Below, piece after piece: positions 1 through 6,622 of a DNA stretch of 6,622 nucleotides. Numbering within the stretch: the stretch's first letter is position 1; each line of letters opens with the position of its first letter. Position numbers and translations under genes: made by a program. This DNA comes from Candidatus Zixiibacteriota bacterium. Its GTDB lineage: Bacteria; Zixibacteria; MSB-5A5; JAABVY01. Location of the stretch: NCBI GenBank assembly GCA_011777135.1, contig JAABVY010000031.1:10898-17519 (forward strand), given 5' to 3'. The notes below the pieces were generated by a model, which made no database searches, was not told the DNA's origin, and saw only the letters and a list, made by a program, of their open reading frames with translations.

Positions 1-2464
1 TGGCCGACAGAAGTTTATATATCAGAAATTGCTTTACTCTTCCATCCTGTCTTTTATCCAGAAGGTCTTCGATCAGCCCTCCAGAATCATTATCGACAGT
101 CTGCTTTATATTATCAAGACTCCTGTATCGCTTTTCGAAGTCCACCGGCCGCCGGTTATCAGGATCAACCAGGGTCAAATCCCAATATTCGGTACCCTGA
201 TAGAAGTCGGGCACCCCGGGACTCGTTATTTTAAGCAGAATCTGTGAAAGAGAATTGAATATTCCAAAGTGGGCAATCTTTCTCTGGAAAGGCACGAATT
301 CTTCCCAGAAATGATTATTTTTTACCCTGTCAAAGATCTTGTCGATGAATCCAAGGAAAGCCTCTTCATATTCACTGTCCGGTTTGATCCAGGCTGTATG
401 CACCTTGGCTTCGCGTACGGCCTTGATCACATATTCCTTAATCCGCTCTTTATAAACCTCGATATCTTCAAGGCCTGTATAAGTTCCAACCAAAGTCTGA
501 TACAGGAAATATTCATCATTGTAATCTGGCGCATATTGCTGCCTGACCTTCTTTTTGCGGCTGCGGTTGATCTTGATCCAATTTTTAAGATTCTGTTCCC
601 ACTCGGTCGGTATCTCCGAGAGGACATTTATGCGGGCACGCGTATCCTCGCCCCGCTTGGTATCATGAGTTGCCGTGGTATTTAAAGAATATGGGAATTT
701 TTCATTGCGCATTTTATTCAATTCATGGAAATGGTCGATCGATATGCCGAAGCGATGGGGGTTGCTGCCGACCTCATTGAGGGAGGTCAGGCGGTTATAA
801 ATGTACAGGATGGTATCTTCAAAACCCTTGGCCATAACCGGCCCTGTATACTGCTGAAAATTCATAATCACATGCATCCAGCGCTTCTTCTCATCTTCAG
901 GGGCCGAATCTTCATAGTCCAGAAGCAGGAATTTCTCGATAAACTTTAGCTCATATGTCAGATCCGGATTACGCTCCTGTGCTGAGTCAATCGTCTCTTT
1001 AATAATCTTCTTATCTGTCTCCCGCACAGACTCATCATTTATATAAGTGCGATATACTGGAAACAGGGCAATAACCTCCTCCAGCGCACGTTTCAATCCA
1101 TAGAGAGTAATATCCTGCCCGTAGCGGTCATGGCCTGAGATATGTTTAATATACTGCGCCAGATTGTCTATATTGCCGGCCATGTGTTTCTCAATAATCA
1201 GTTTCTTCTTTTCATGCAGAATTTCGTCATAGCCTTGTGAGAGCCGGGCATATTTATAATACAATTTGCTGAAGCGATCCCGGTTTTCCTCGTTGCAGAA
1301 GAGCCAGTTTAGATGATTTAGAAATTCATACCCGGTAGTACCCTGCACCGGCCAGTCAGCAGGAAGATTCTCATCCTCTTCTAAAATCTTTTCGACGACT
1401 ATGAAGGCATCTCCGGTTCTTTCCCGCAGCCTTTTCAAATATGTCTCAGGATCAAAGAGACCATCGATATGATCAACTCTCAGTCCTGAAAACTTCTCCT
1501 GCTCGAGCATCTTGAAGATCAGTTGATGGGTATGCTCCATCACCTTCTTACTTCGGATATTGACACAGATCAGATCATTGACAGTGAAAAAACGCCTGTA
1601 ATTTATTTCCTCTGTCGCCACTTTCCAGAATGACAAACGAAAGAGCTGTTCAGTAATCAGCTCATCAAGCGCCTCTATGCCGCCCATCTCATCAGTTTCG
1701 GAATTGAAAAATGCCAGATTGGCGTCAACGAATTCTCTTATGGTCTTATTTTCATTGTAGAGTGCCCACAGTATTCTTTTGACATGCATAACCTGATGGC
1801 AGTATGAGTCTTTTTCATCTTTGGAAGAGATTGTCTGCATCAGATGCAGTGTGCCCAGGAATTTTATATATTCTGAATTGTCTTTTCCCAGATTGTTCTC
1901 GAGAGCTGAGATATTATGCTTAAATAGCCTTGGATATGAGCCTATACGCAAAGGCAGCCTGAGTTCGTAATAATTGACACTGAGGCCGTCCCGGTCATAT
2001 TTTAATTTGATTTCCCCATCCTGAAGACATTCAGCATAGAGTTTGCCCAGCATCGGCACCAGCATCTTTCCCTTCATATTTTCATAAGGATGATCCCAGT
2101 CAATCTCAAAAAAATGGTAGTATTCCGAGTTTTCCCCGGTTTCGAAGATATCCATGAGCATTTTGTTGGCAGAATCTATGGCCATATGATTGGGTACTAT
2201 ATCCTGCAGCCATCCCATACCTTTGCTTTTTACCGCACCTATCAGATTGTTGAAATCGTCTTCTTTTCCAAGATCAGGATTCAGACTCAATGGATCGACT
2301 ATATCATAACCATGTGTGCTCCCCTTGCGGGCATGGAATATAGGAGAGGCATATATATCCGAAATGCCAAGATCGGAGAGATAATCGACAGTCCTTTCCG
2401 CATCTTTGAATCCAAAGCCCGGATTGAATTGAATTCTATATGTAGAAGCAGGAATGTATGTCAT
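1..2464 (-). CDS. treY: Malto-oligosyltrehalose synthase (GH13_26), 3' end cut off by the window
   Basis: TreY is a cytoplasmic (1->4)-alpha-D-glucan 1-alpha-D-glucosylmutase. It rearranges the reducing-end linkage of maltodextrins to alpha,alpha-1,1, giving the substrate of TreZ. The frame was translated by hand from the ATG at 2464-2462 and is open without a stop or frameshift to base 1, so 821 residues are visible and the C-terminus is missing. Motifs in order: STHGYDIVDP (49-58), DIVPNHM (88-94), EINYRRFF before the catalytic core, GLRVDHIDGL (327-336, nucleophile Asp331), VVEKIL (356-361, acid/base Glu358), GTTGYEF (375-381), FPVYRTY (468-474), MAKGFEDT (544-551), LNEVGSNP (562-569), THDTKRGED (from 599, third catalytic Asp601), and SPGVPDFYQGTEYW (748-761). 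The 27-residue Asp-Glu spacing equals that of Sulfolobus TreY (D228/E255, from memory). This is the long bacterial form, with about 100 extra residues before the nucleophile compared with the archaeal enzyme. The start is supported by the N-terminus (MTYIPASTYRIQF), which fits the family, and by the 4-nt ATGA overlap with the upstream gene. Confidence 0.97.
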   Translation of the reverse strand, partial: MTYIPASTYRIQFNPGFGFKDAERTVDYLSDLGISDIYASPIFHARKGSTHGYDIVDPLSLNPDLGKEDDFNNLIGAVKSKGMGWLQDIVPNHMAIDSANKMLMDIFETGENSEYYHFFEIDWDHPYENMKGKMLVPMLGKLYAECLQDGEIKLKYDRDGLSVNYYELRLPLRIGSYPRLFKHNISALENNLGKDNSEYIKFLGTLHLMQTISSKDEKDSYCHQVMHVKRILWALYNENKTIREFVDANLAFFNSETDEMGGIEALDELITEQLFRLSFWKVATEEINYRRFFTVNDLICVNIRSKKVMEHTHQLIFKMLEQEKFSGLRVDHIDGLFDPETYLKRLRERTGDAFIVVEKILEEDENLPADWPVQGTTGYEFLNHLNWLFCNEENRDRFSKLYYKYARLSQGYDEILHEKKKLIIEKHMAGNIDNLAQYIKHISGHDRYGQDITLYGLKRALEEVIALFPVYRTYINDESVRETDKKIIKETIDSAQERNPDLTYELKFIEKFLLLDYEDSAPEDEKKRWMHVIMNFQQYTGPVMAKGFEDTILYIYNRLTSLNEVGSNPHRFGISIDHFHELNKMRNEKFPYSLNTTATHDTKRGEDTRARINVLSEIPTEWEQNLKNWIKINRSRKKKVRQQYAPDYNDEYFLYQTLVGTYTGLEDIEVYKERIKEYVIKAVREAKVHTAWIKPDSEYEEAFLGFIDKIFDRVKNNHFWEEFVPFQRKIAHFGIFNSLSQILLKITSPGVPDFYQGTEYWDLTLVDPDNRRPVDFEKRYRSLDNIKQTVDNDSGGLIEDLLDKRQDGRVKQFLIYKLLSA

Positions 2465-4887
2465 TCCACTCTGACCCTTATATGTTCACCCAGTAATTTA
2501 AACTGTTCCGTCCATCTCTGCGCATTCTTGTCTCCGGCCTCGGCTTTGTCCTTTATCTCTGGAAATTTATCACGCCCTATATTGAAATAGCGCACCTGTG
2601 ATTTCCATAAATTATATTCCAAGGAAAGAGACTCGAGAGTCTGCATCAACCTGTTCATAGTCTCGAGCAGGAACACATTCTCTGGATCATCCCGCCACTG
2701 CAAAGTCAATTCGTCGATTTTCCTGCTGGCCAGGTATCCGAGAGTAGCCTTGTCGACTTCGAGCGGCCAACGGCGCAGTTCCTCGACATTTCTCTCAAGC
2801 TCCTCAAAATCCAGCTCCTCGCTCTCCAGATTTTTGCGGATATCCCGGTTCAATACAAACTTCATCAAGGTCGAGAAATAGTCCGGAAGGGGCATGTTAA
2901 GATCGGAGAGTGCCTGGATCACCGGATATTGATTATCGAATAACTGGCGAAAAGAGGTATCGATATCCTTGGCGCTGCGATCGAGAAGCTCGCTCATGAT
3001 GGCGCGTTGCTCGTTTTTGAAGAGATGTCTCAATGAAAAGCTGTTATTTTCAAAATACTTATCGGTGAGGCGCACGACCTCTGAGATATCGTTTTTCATG
3101 AAGCTGTCATGGATATCATTAAGCATCAGATCGAATCTTTCCTTGTTCATTCGGGCCGAGGCTCCGCTCATTATATTGTGTCCGCCCAGATGCAGCGCTG
3201 CAAAACTGATATCCTCTTCACTCCAGGTTATATCCGAACGAATATGAACTGATCCTATTGCCAGCTTATGTCGGCCTACCTCTGATCGGTCAAAAATTTT
3301 GCCCCTGGCCGAATAATTATAAATCCTGTCCTCTTCTGAAAAATCTCTGAACAGGGTACTGATAGCGTAATGCGCTCCAACCCGCAGAAGCTCAAGGATG
3401 CTGGGTTCGACATATTTTTCGTATATATCGGCTCCGTGCTGATGTTTGTCGAGGTTACTAGGAACCCTTTCCATCAAACCCTTATAGGCGTCCTGGAGAT
3501 TGATCCCGCTGACTTCCCTGGCAAGCTGCATTGCACGGGCTGCATATTGGATTACCTGCACCGTTTCAAGACCGGAAACCTCATCAAAAAACCATCCGCA
3601 ACTTGTGTACATCAACATCGCATGTCTCTGCATCTCAAGAAGGCGCAGAATCTTGACCTTGTCCTCTTGAGCCAGATCCTCTTGGGCATGTTCGCTTAAA
3701 AACTTCTTTATATTTTCCTCCGACCTGTCCAGGATGACATCAATGTAGTCATTTCTGGCCTGCCATGGATTCTGCAGTAATTTTGAACCGATATCTTCAT
3801 AGATTTCAATCAGGTTGTCCCGAAGCCAATCCATAGCGCCTCTTAATGGCGCACGCCATTTCTGATTCCAGCCCTCATGCATGCCCGTGGAACATCCGCA
3901 GTCGCTACGCCAGCGCTCGATCCCATGCACACAACTCCAGGAGGAATCTTCTACTATTTCTGCCTCATATTCAGGGGGATGCTGCTCCAGATACTCGCCG
4001 TAATTTGTGAGCCTGACAGGCGTATCGTTCTCCAGATAATAGAGGCAATAGGCCAGGGCCATGTCGCCATGTGTTTGGTGATGGCCATAAGTTTCGCCAT
4101 CGGTGGCTATATGCACCAGCTGCAGCTCACCTCCGTCCTCGTCGAAAGTGGAATCCAGACGTTTGGCGAAAACTTCACCATTGGTTAGAAGATCGCCGAA
4201 TGCGATATCCTGTGCAATTGGACCATCATAGAGAAACAGAGCTATAGAATTTCCCGACGGGAGGTTGCAAAGATAAGCGCGCTTGGGATCAACTGATGAA
4301 TCAGAGACATCATTCCACTCTGTATCGCCTAATTTTCTTGTCCTCTTAGCTTGATGCGGAGCCAGCAGGGTGAATTTGATACCATATTCTGCAAGAATCT
4401 CGAGTGTCTCGATATCTACAGCAGTTTCCGGCAGCCACATACCTTCGGGATCACGGCCAAACCGGCTCCGGAAATCTCTTACGCCCCAAATAACCTGGGT
4501 TCTCTTGTCGCGTTCGTTTGAAAGGGGCATTATGGAATGATTATAGGCCTGCGCCATAGCCGAACCATGTCCGGAATATCTTTCCTGGCTCTTCTTATCA
4601 GCCTGTAGAATAGCCTCGTAAATCTCGGGATCGAACCATTCCATCCAGCTCAAGAGAGTAGGTCCAAAGTTGAAACTGATCTTTGAATAATTATTGCTGA
4701 TATCGATAATCCGTCTATCCTGATCAAGAATATGGGAGGCGGTATTGGGCGCATAGCATTCGGCAGTGATACGGCTGTTCCAGTCGTGGTAGGGATATGC
4801 TGAATCCTGGATCTCAATCGTCTCCAGCCAGGGATTCTCCCGCGGGGGCTGGTAAAAATGTCCATGTATAATTATATTCTTTTCCAT
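2461..4887 (-). CDS. Glycoside hydrolase family 57 protein with C-terminal DUF3536 domain
   Basis: Complete 808-residue protein. The N-terminal half is a GH57 (beta/alpha)7-barrel type domain: HGHFYQPPR (8-16, the family's His/Gln-Pro motif), FNFGPTLLSWME (72-83), GMWLPETAVD (149-158, predicted nucleophile Glu154), and HIATDGETYGHH (259-270, predicted acid/base Asp263). Next comes IERWRSDCGCSTG (323-335), which I recognise as characteristic of DUF3536-containing GH57 proteins, then SCGWFFDEVSGLET (429-442). The remainder, roughly 500-800, is the helix-rich DUF3536 region and includes SFSLRHLFKNEQR (616-628). I see no signal peptide or membrane segment, so it should be cytoplasmic. GH57 enzymes are retaining alpha-glucan hydrolases, transferases or branching enzymes. 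Lying between treZ and treY, this one probably handles the maltodextrin or glycogen feeding them, but its reaction and substrate are unknown to me. The ATG at 4887 is 2 nt after the treZ stop and is preceded by AAGG at 7 nt. The stop overlaps treY. Confidence 0.93.
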   Translation of the reverse strand: MEKNIIIHGHFYQPPRENPWLETIEIQDSAYPYHDWNSRITAECYAPNTASHILDQDRRIIDISNNYSKISFNFGPTLLSWMEWFDPEIYEAILQADKKSQERYSGHGSAMAQAYNHSIMPLSNERDKRTQVIWGVRDFRSRFGRDPEGMWLPETAVDIETLEILAEYGIKFTLLAPHQAKRTRKLGDTEWNDVSDSSVDPKRAYLCNLPSGNSIALFLYDGPIAQDIAFGDLLTNGEVFAKRLDSTFDEDGGELQLVHIATDGETYGHHQTHGDMALAYCLYYLENDTPVRLTNYGEYLEQHPPEYEAEIVEDSSWSCVHGIERWRSDCGCSTGMHEGWNQKWRAPLRGAMDWLRDNLIEIYEDIGSKLLQNPWQARNDYIDVILDRSEENIKKFLSEHAQEDLAQEDKVKILRLLEMQRHAMLMYTSCGWFFDEVSGLETVQVIQYAARAMQLAREVSGINLQDAYKGLMERVPSNLDKHQHGADIYEKYVEPSILELLRVGAHYAISTLFRDFSEEDRIYNYSARGKIFDRSEVGRHKLAIGSVHIRSDITWSEEDISFAALHLGGHNIMSGASARMNKERFDLMLNDIHDSFMKNDISEVVRLTDKYFENNSFSLRHLFKNEQRAIMSELLDRSAKDIDTSFRQLFDNQYPVIQALSDLNMPLPDYFSTLMKFVLNRDIRKNLESEELDFEELERNVEELRRWPLEVDKATLGYLASRKIDELTLQWRDDPENVFLLETMNRLMQTLESLSLEYNLWKSQVRYFNIGRDKFPEIKDKAEAGDKNAQRWTEQFKLLGEHIRVRVE
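2475..2479 (-). promoter_or_regulatory. Ribosome binding site of treY
   Basis: AAGGG on the minus strand, 10 nt before the treY ATG and inside the last codons of the GH57/DUF3536 gene. The spacing is slightly long but usable. Because the site is embedded in the upstream coding region and the stop and start codons overlap (ATGA), re-initiation by terminating ribosomes is likely to contribute. This is inferred from sequence only. Confidence 0.5.
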
Positions 4888-4889
4888 AT

Positions 4890-6622
4890 TTAAACCTTGC
4901 TTTCAAAAATCAGGAATTGATAAGGTTCGAGCTTTATTTCATCGCCCGGATCGTAATTCTTAGAGACTTTGCTACCGGGCCCATTCCATTTTTCATCGTA
5001 CGAATCAACTTGCAGATTCAGGCGCTTAACTTTCTCCGGAATCATAAAGCTGTTCCTATTTTCAGAAATGTTGGAAACTGTCAAAATCGATTGCCTGAGC
5101 GCCTGCCTTATCATTACTATTATCGGCAGAGCTTTCTCACGCCAGACATCACAGGAGGTTTTCTCCAACGTGGCGAGAGCAGGATTCTCTTTGCGCAGTT
5201 TTATTAGAGTCTTATAATAATCCAGCATTGCGCTGTATGTTCCTTTCTCAGCTTTTCTGAAATCCGGCATTGATTTTTTGAATGTCTCTTCGCTTTGCGG
5301 GTCGGGAGGTTCCCTGTCCCATCCAAAAGCCTTGAATTCACGTTTACGTCCCTCGCGAACCGCATTGATCAGGCCTTCATCCAGATGGCTGACAAAATAC
5401 AAGAAGGGATTATCCTCCCCGTACTCCTCACCCATAAACAGGAGGGGCACATATGGTGACGTGAACATCAGACCCGCAGCTAACTTATAGGCTTCAAATG
5501 AAACCAGAGGCGAAAGCCTCTCGCCCAGCATGCGGTTGCCAACCTGATCATGATTCTGGATAAAAACTACAAACTGCTCGGCAGGCATACTGACAGAAGA
5601 ACTGCCATGCATGCGCTTGCGATATTTCGAATAGTCCCAGGAGTATACAAAACCTTCTTCTATGGCTTTCACGAGCTGATCGATCTTACCGAAATCTGCA
5701 TAATAGCCTCTGTCCTCACCTGTCAATAGTGTATGCACAGCGTGGTGAAAATCATCCGACCACTGGGCATCGATGCCGTATCCGCCCTCGGCCCAGGGCT
5801 GAATAATTCTGACATCATTTAGATCACTTTCGGCAATCATAAAGTGTCTTCTCCCCTGCTTACGGCAGAACTCGTCTACTTCCTCCGCCATCTCTTTTAA
5901 AATATGTTTGGCGCCCATGTCGAAAATACCATGTATAGCATCCAGACGAAGAACATCGATATGAAAGTGCTCAAACCAGTAGAGGGCGTTCTGGATAACG
6001 AAATTCCTGACCCCGTCGCTGTATGCATCATCGAAATTGACGGCCGCACCCCAGGGAGTATGGTACTTATCCGTGAAGTAAGGACAATATTGAGAGACAT
6101 AGTTGCCTTCCGGCCCGAGATGATTGTAGACGACATCCAGACACACCGCGATCCCTCGCTTATGGCATTCATTTACCAGATACTTTAAACCATCAGGACC
6201 GCCATAGCTGTTCTGTACCGCAAATAGATAAGCGCCGTCATAGCCCCAGTTGCGTGCACCTGGAAACTGTGCCACCGGCATAATTTCGAGAGTATTGATA
6301 CCAAGATCAATCAGGTAATCGAGCCGCTCGACCGCTAATTCGAACGTGCCACCCGGCGTGAAAGTACCGATATGGGTCTCATAAAATATCATCTCTTCCA
6401 GTTTATGGCCCTTCCAGCTTATGTCCTCCCATCTGTATTTGCCATGATCAATTATTTCCGAAGCCTCGTGTACGCCATCGGGCTGATAGAAGGACACCGG
6501 GTCGGGCTTATCATGTTCATCATTGATGCGATACAAATATCTCGAACCCGGGCCCAGATCATCAACCTGCGCACGCCAATAGCCTCTATCGACATTTTTC
6601 ATGGGAACAAGTTTTTCTATCG
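4890..6622 (-). CDS. treZ: Malto-oligosyltrehalose trehalohydrolase (GH13), 5' end cut off by the window
   Basis: TreZ hydrolyses the alpha-1,4 bond next to the trehalosyl end made by TreY, releasing trehalose in the cytoplasm. The frame stays open to the right edge: six residues (IEKLVP) precede the Met at 6602, so that Met is internal. In all, 576 residues are visible and a short N-terminal stretch is missing. Numbering from that Met: the end of the CBM48/isoamylase-like N-terminal domain with KPDPVSFYQPDGVHEASE (32-49); then the GH13 barrel with IYETHIGTFTPGGT (72-86, inclusive of neighbours), NWGYDGAYLFA (118-128), DVVYNHLGPEGNY (156-168), DVLRLDAIHGI (216-226, nucleophile Asp221), MIAESDLND (255-263, acid/base Glu258), and FIQNHDQVGNRMLGERL (347-363, transition-state Asp352). 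The C-terminal beta domain ends in LEPYQFLIFESKV. DAIH and AESDLND are typical of TreZ rather than of branching or debranching enzymes. All catalytic residues are present and no frameshift is seen. It is the first visible gene of the tre operon. Confidence 0.97.
   Translation of the reverse strand, partial: IEKLVPMKNVDRGYWRAQVDDLGPGSRYLYRINDEHDKPDPVSFYQPDGVHEASEIIDHGKYRWEDISWKGHKLEEMIFYETHIGTFTPGGTFELAVERLDYLIDLGINTLEIMPVAQFPGARNWGYDGAYLFAVQNSYGGPDGLKYLVNECHKRGIAVCLDVVYNHLGPEGNYVSQYCPYFTDKYHTPWGAAVNFDDAYSDGVRNFVIQNALYWFEHFHIDVLRLDAIHGIFDMGAKHILKEMAEEVDEFCRKQGRRHFMIAESDLNDVRIIQPWAEGGYGIDAQWSDDFHHAVHTLLTGEDRGYYADFGKIDQLVKAIEEGFVYSWDYSKYRKRMHGSSSVSMPAEQFVVFIQNHDQVGNRMLGERLSPLVSFEAYKLAAGLMFTSPYVPLLFMGEEYGEDNPFLYFVSHLDEGLINAVREGRKREFKAFGWDREPPDPQSEETFKKSMPDFRKAEKGTYSAMLDYYKTLIKLRKENPALATLEKTSCDVWREKALPIIVMIRQALRQSILTVSNISENRNSFMIPEKVKRLNLQVDSYDEKWNGPGSKVSKNYDPGDEIKLEPYQFLIFESKV
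4895..4898 (-). promoter_or_regulatory. Ribosome binding site of the GH57/DUF3536 gene
   Basis: AAGG on the minus strand, 7 nt before the ATG at 4887. It overlaps the last sense codons of treZ (AAG GTT TAA). The good spacing supports this ATG as the start, and the two genes are separated by only 2 nt, so their translation is probably coupled. Confidence 0.6.

Noticed and set aside
269..685. Plus-strand open frame of 138 codons
   Set aside because: Antisense to the C-terminal third of treY, which reads through intact here with family motifs such as THDTKR just to its right. No plausible ribosome binding site or recognisable protein.
2090..2590. Plus-strand open frame of 166 codons spanning the treY/GH57 junction
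   Set aside because: It lies antisense to two well-supported enzymes, covers conserved catalytic-domain codons of treY, and its translation resembles no family I know. It is a shadow frame.
4888..4894. AT-rich TTTAAAT before the GH57 gene as a promoter element
   Set aside because: It is only the spacer between the AAGG ribosome binding site and the ATG, and includes the treZ stop codon. No matching -35 element was seen, and the tight gene spacing argues for read-through from an upstream promoter.
4970..5130. Possible frameshift in the treZ C-terminal domain, where the sequence diverges from the family
   Set aside because: The translation here (IIVMIRQALRQSILTVSN, then SENRNSFMIP) still fits the expected beta-strand pattern of the C-terminal domain, and the frame ends in a normal LEPYQFLIFE strand. 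The divergence is typical for this domain.
5904..6188. Plus-strand frame of 94 codons opposite treZ
   Set aside because: It is the complement of the TreZ barrel region that includes DVVYNH and DVLRLDAIH. The open frame is explained by the codon constraints of treZ.
6600..6602. Met codon at 6602 as the start of treZ
   Set aside because: The frame continues upstream to the window edge (IEKLVP before the Met), and the TreZ N-terminal domain would be truncated if translation began here. The true start lies outside the window.

Overview
The window is almost entirely coding. It holds three genes on the minus strand, packed head to tail. In transcription order they are: treZ (malto-oligosyltrehalose trehalohydrolase, 5' end beyond the right edge), a glycoside hydrolase family 57 protein with a C-terminal DUF3536 domain (complete, 808 residues), and treY (malto-oligosyltrehalose synthase, 3' end beyond the left edge). 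Only two bases (4888-4889) lie outside a coding frame. I found no RNA genes, mobile elements, CRISPR arrays, terminators or long repeats.

Layout: 6622-4890 is treZ. Its stop is followed after 2 nt by the ATG of the GH57/DUF3536 gene (4887-2461), whose stop overlaps the ATG of treY by 4 nt (ATGA). treY then stays open to base 1. I translated it codon by codon and found no stop or frameshift, so 821 residues are visible. The spacing says one operon, probably with translational coupling. Its promoter must lie to the right of the window and its terminator to the left.

Function: TreY turns the reducing-end alpha-1,4 linkage of a maltodextrin into an alpha,alpha-1,1 linkage. TreZ then cuts off free trehalose. 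This is the TreY/TreZ route from glycogen or maltodextrins to trehalose, a compatible solute and stress protectant. The GH57/DUF3536 protein has no visible signal peptide and sits exactly between the two enzymes. The likely inference is that it acts on the same cytoplasmic alpha-glucan pool, for example by trimming, cutting or transferring chains, but its exact reaction cannot be read from the sequence.

Organism: a bacterium of middling GC content (by eye), with frequent ATA (Ile) and AGG/AGA (Arg) codons. Gene clusters pairing DUF3536-type GH57 proteins with treY/treZ are, from memory, typical of Gram-negative groups such as the former Deltaproteobacteria. The assignment is tentative and rests on gene content alone.
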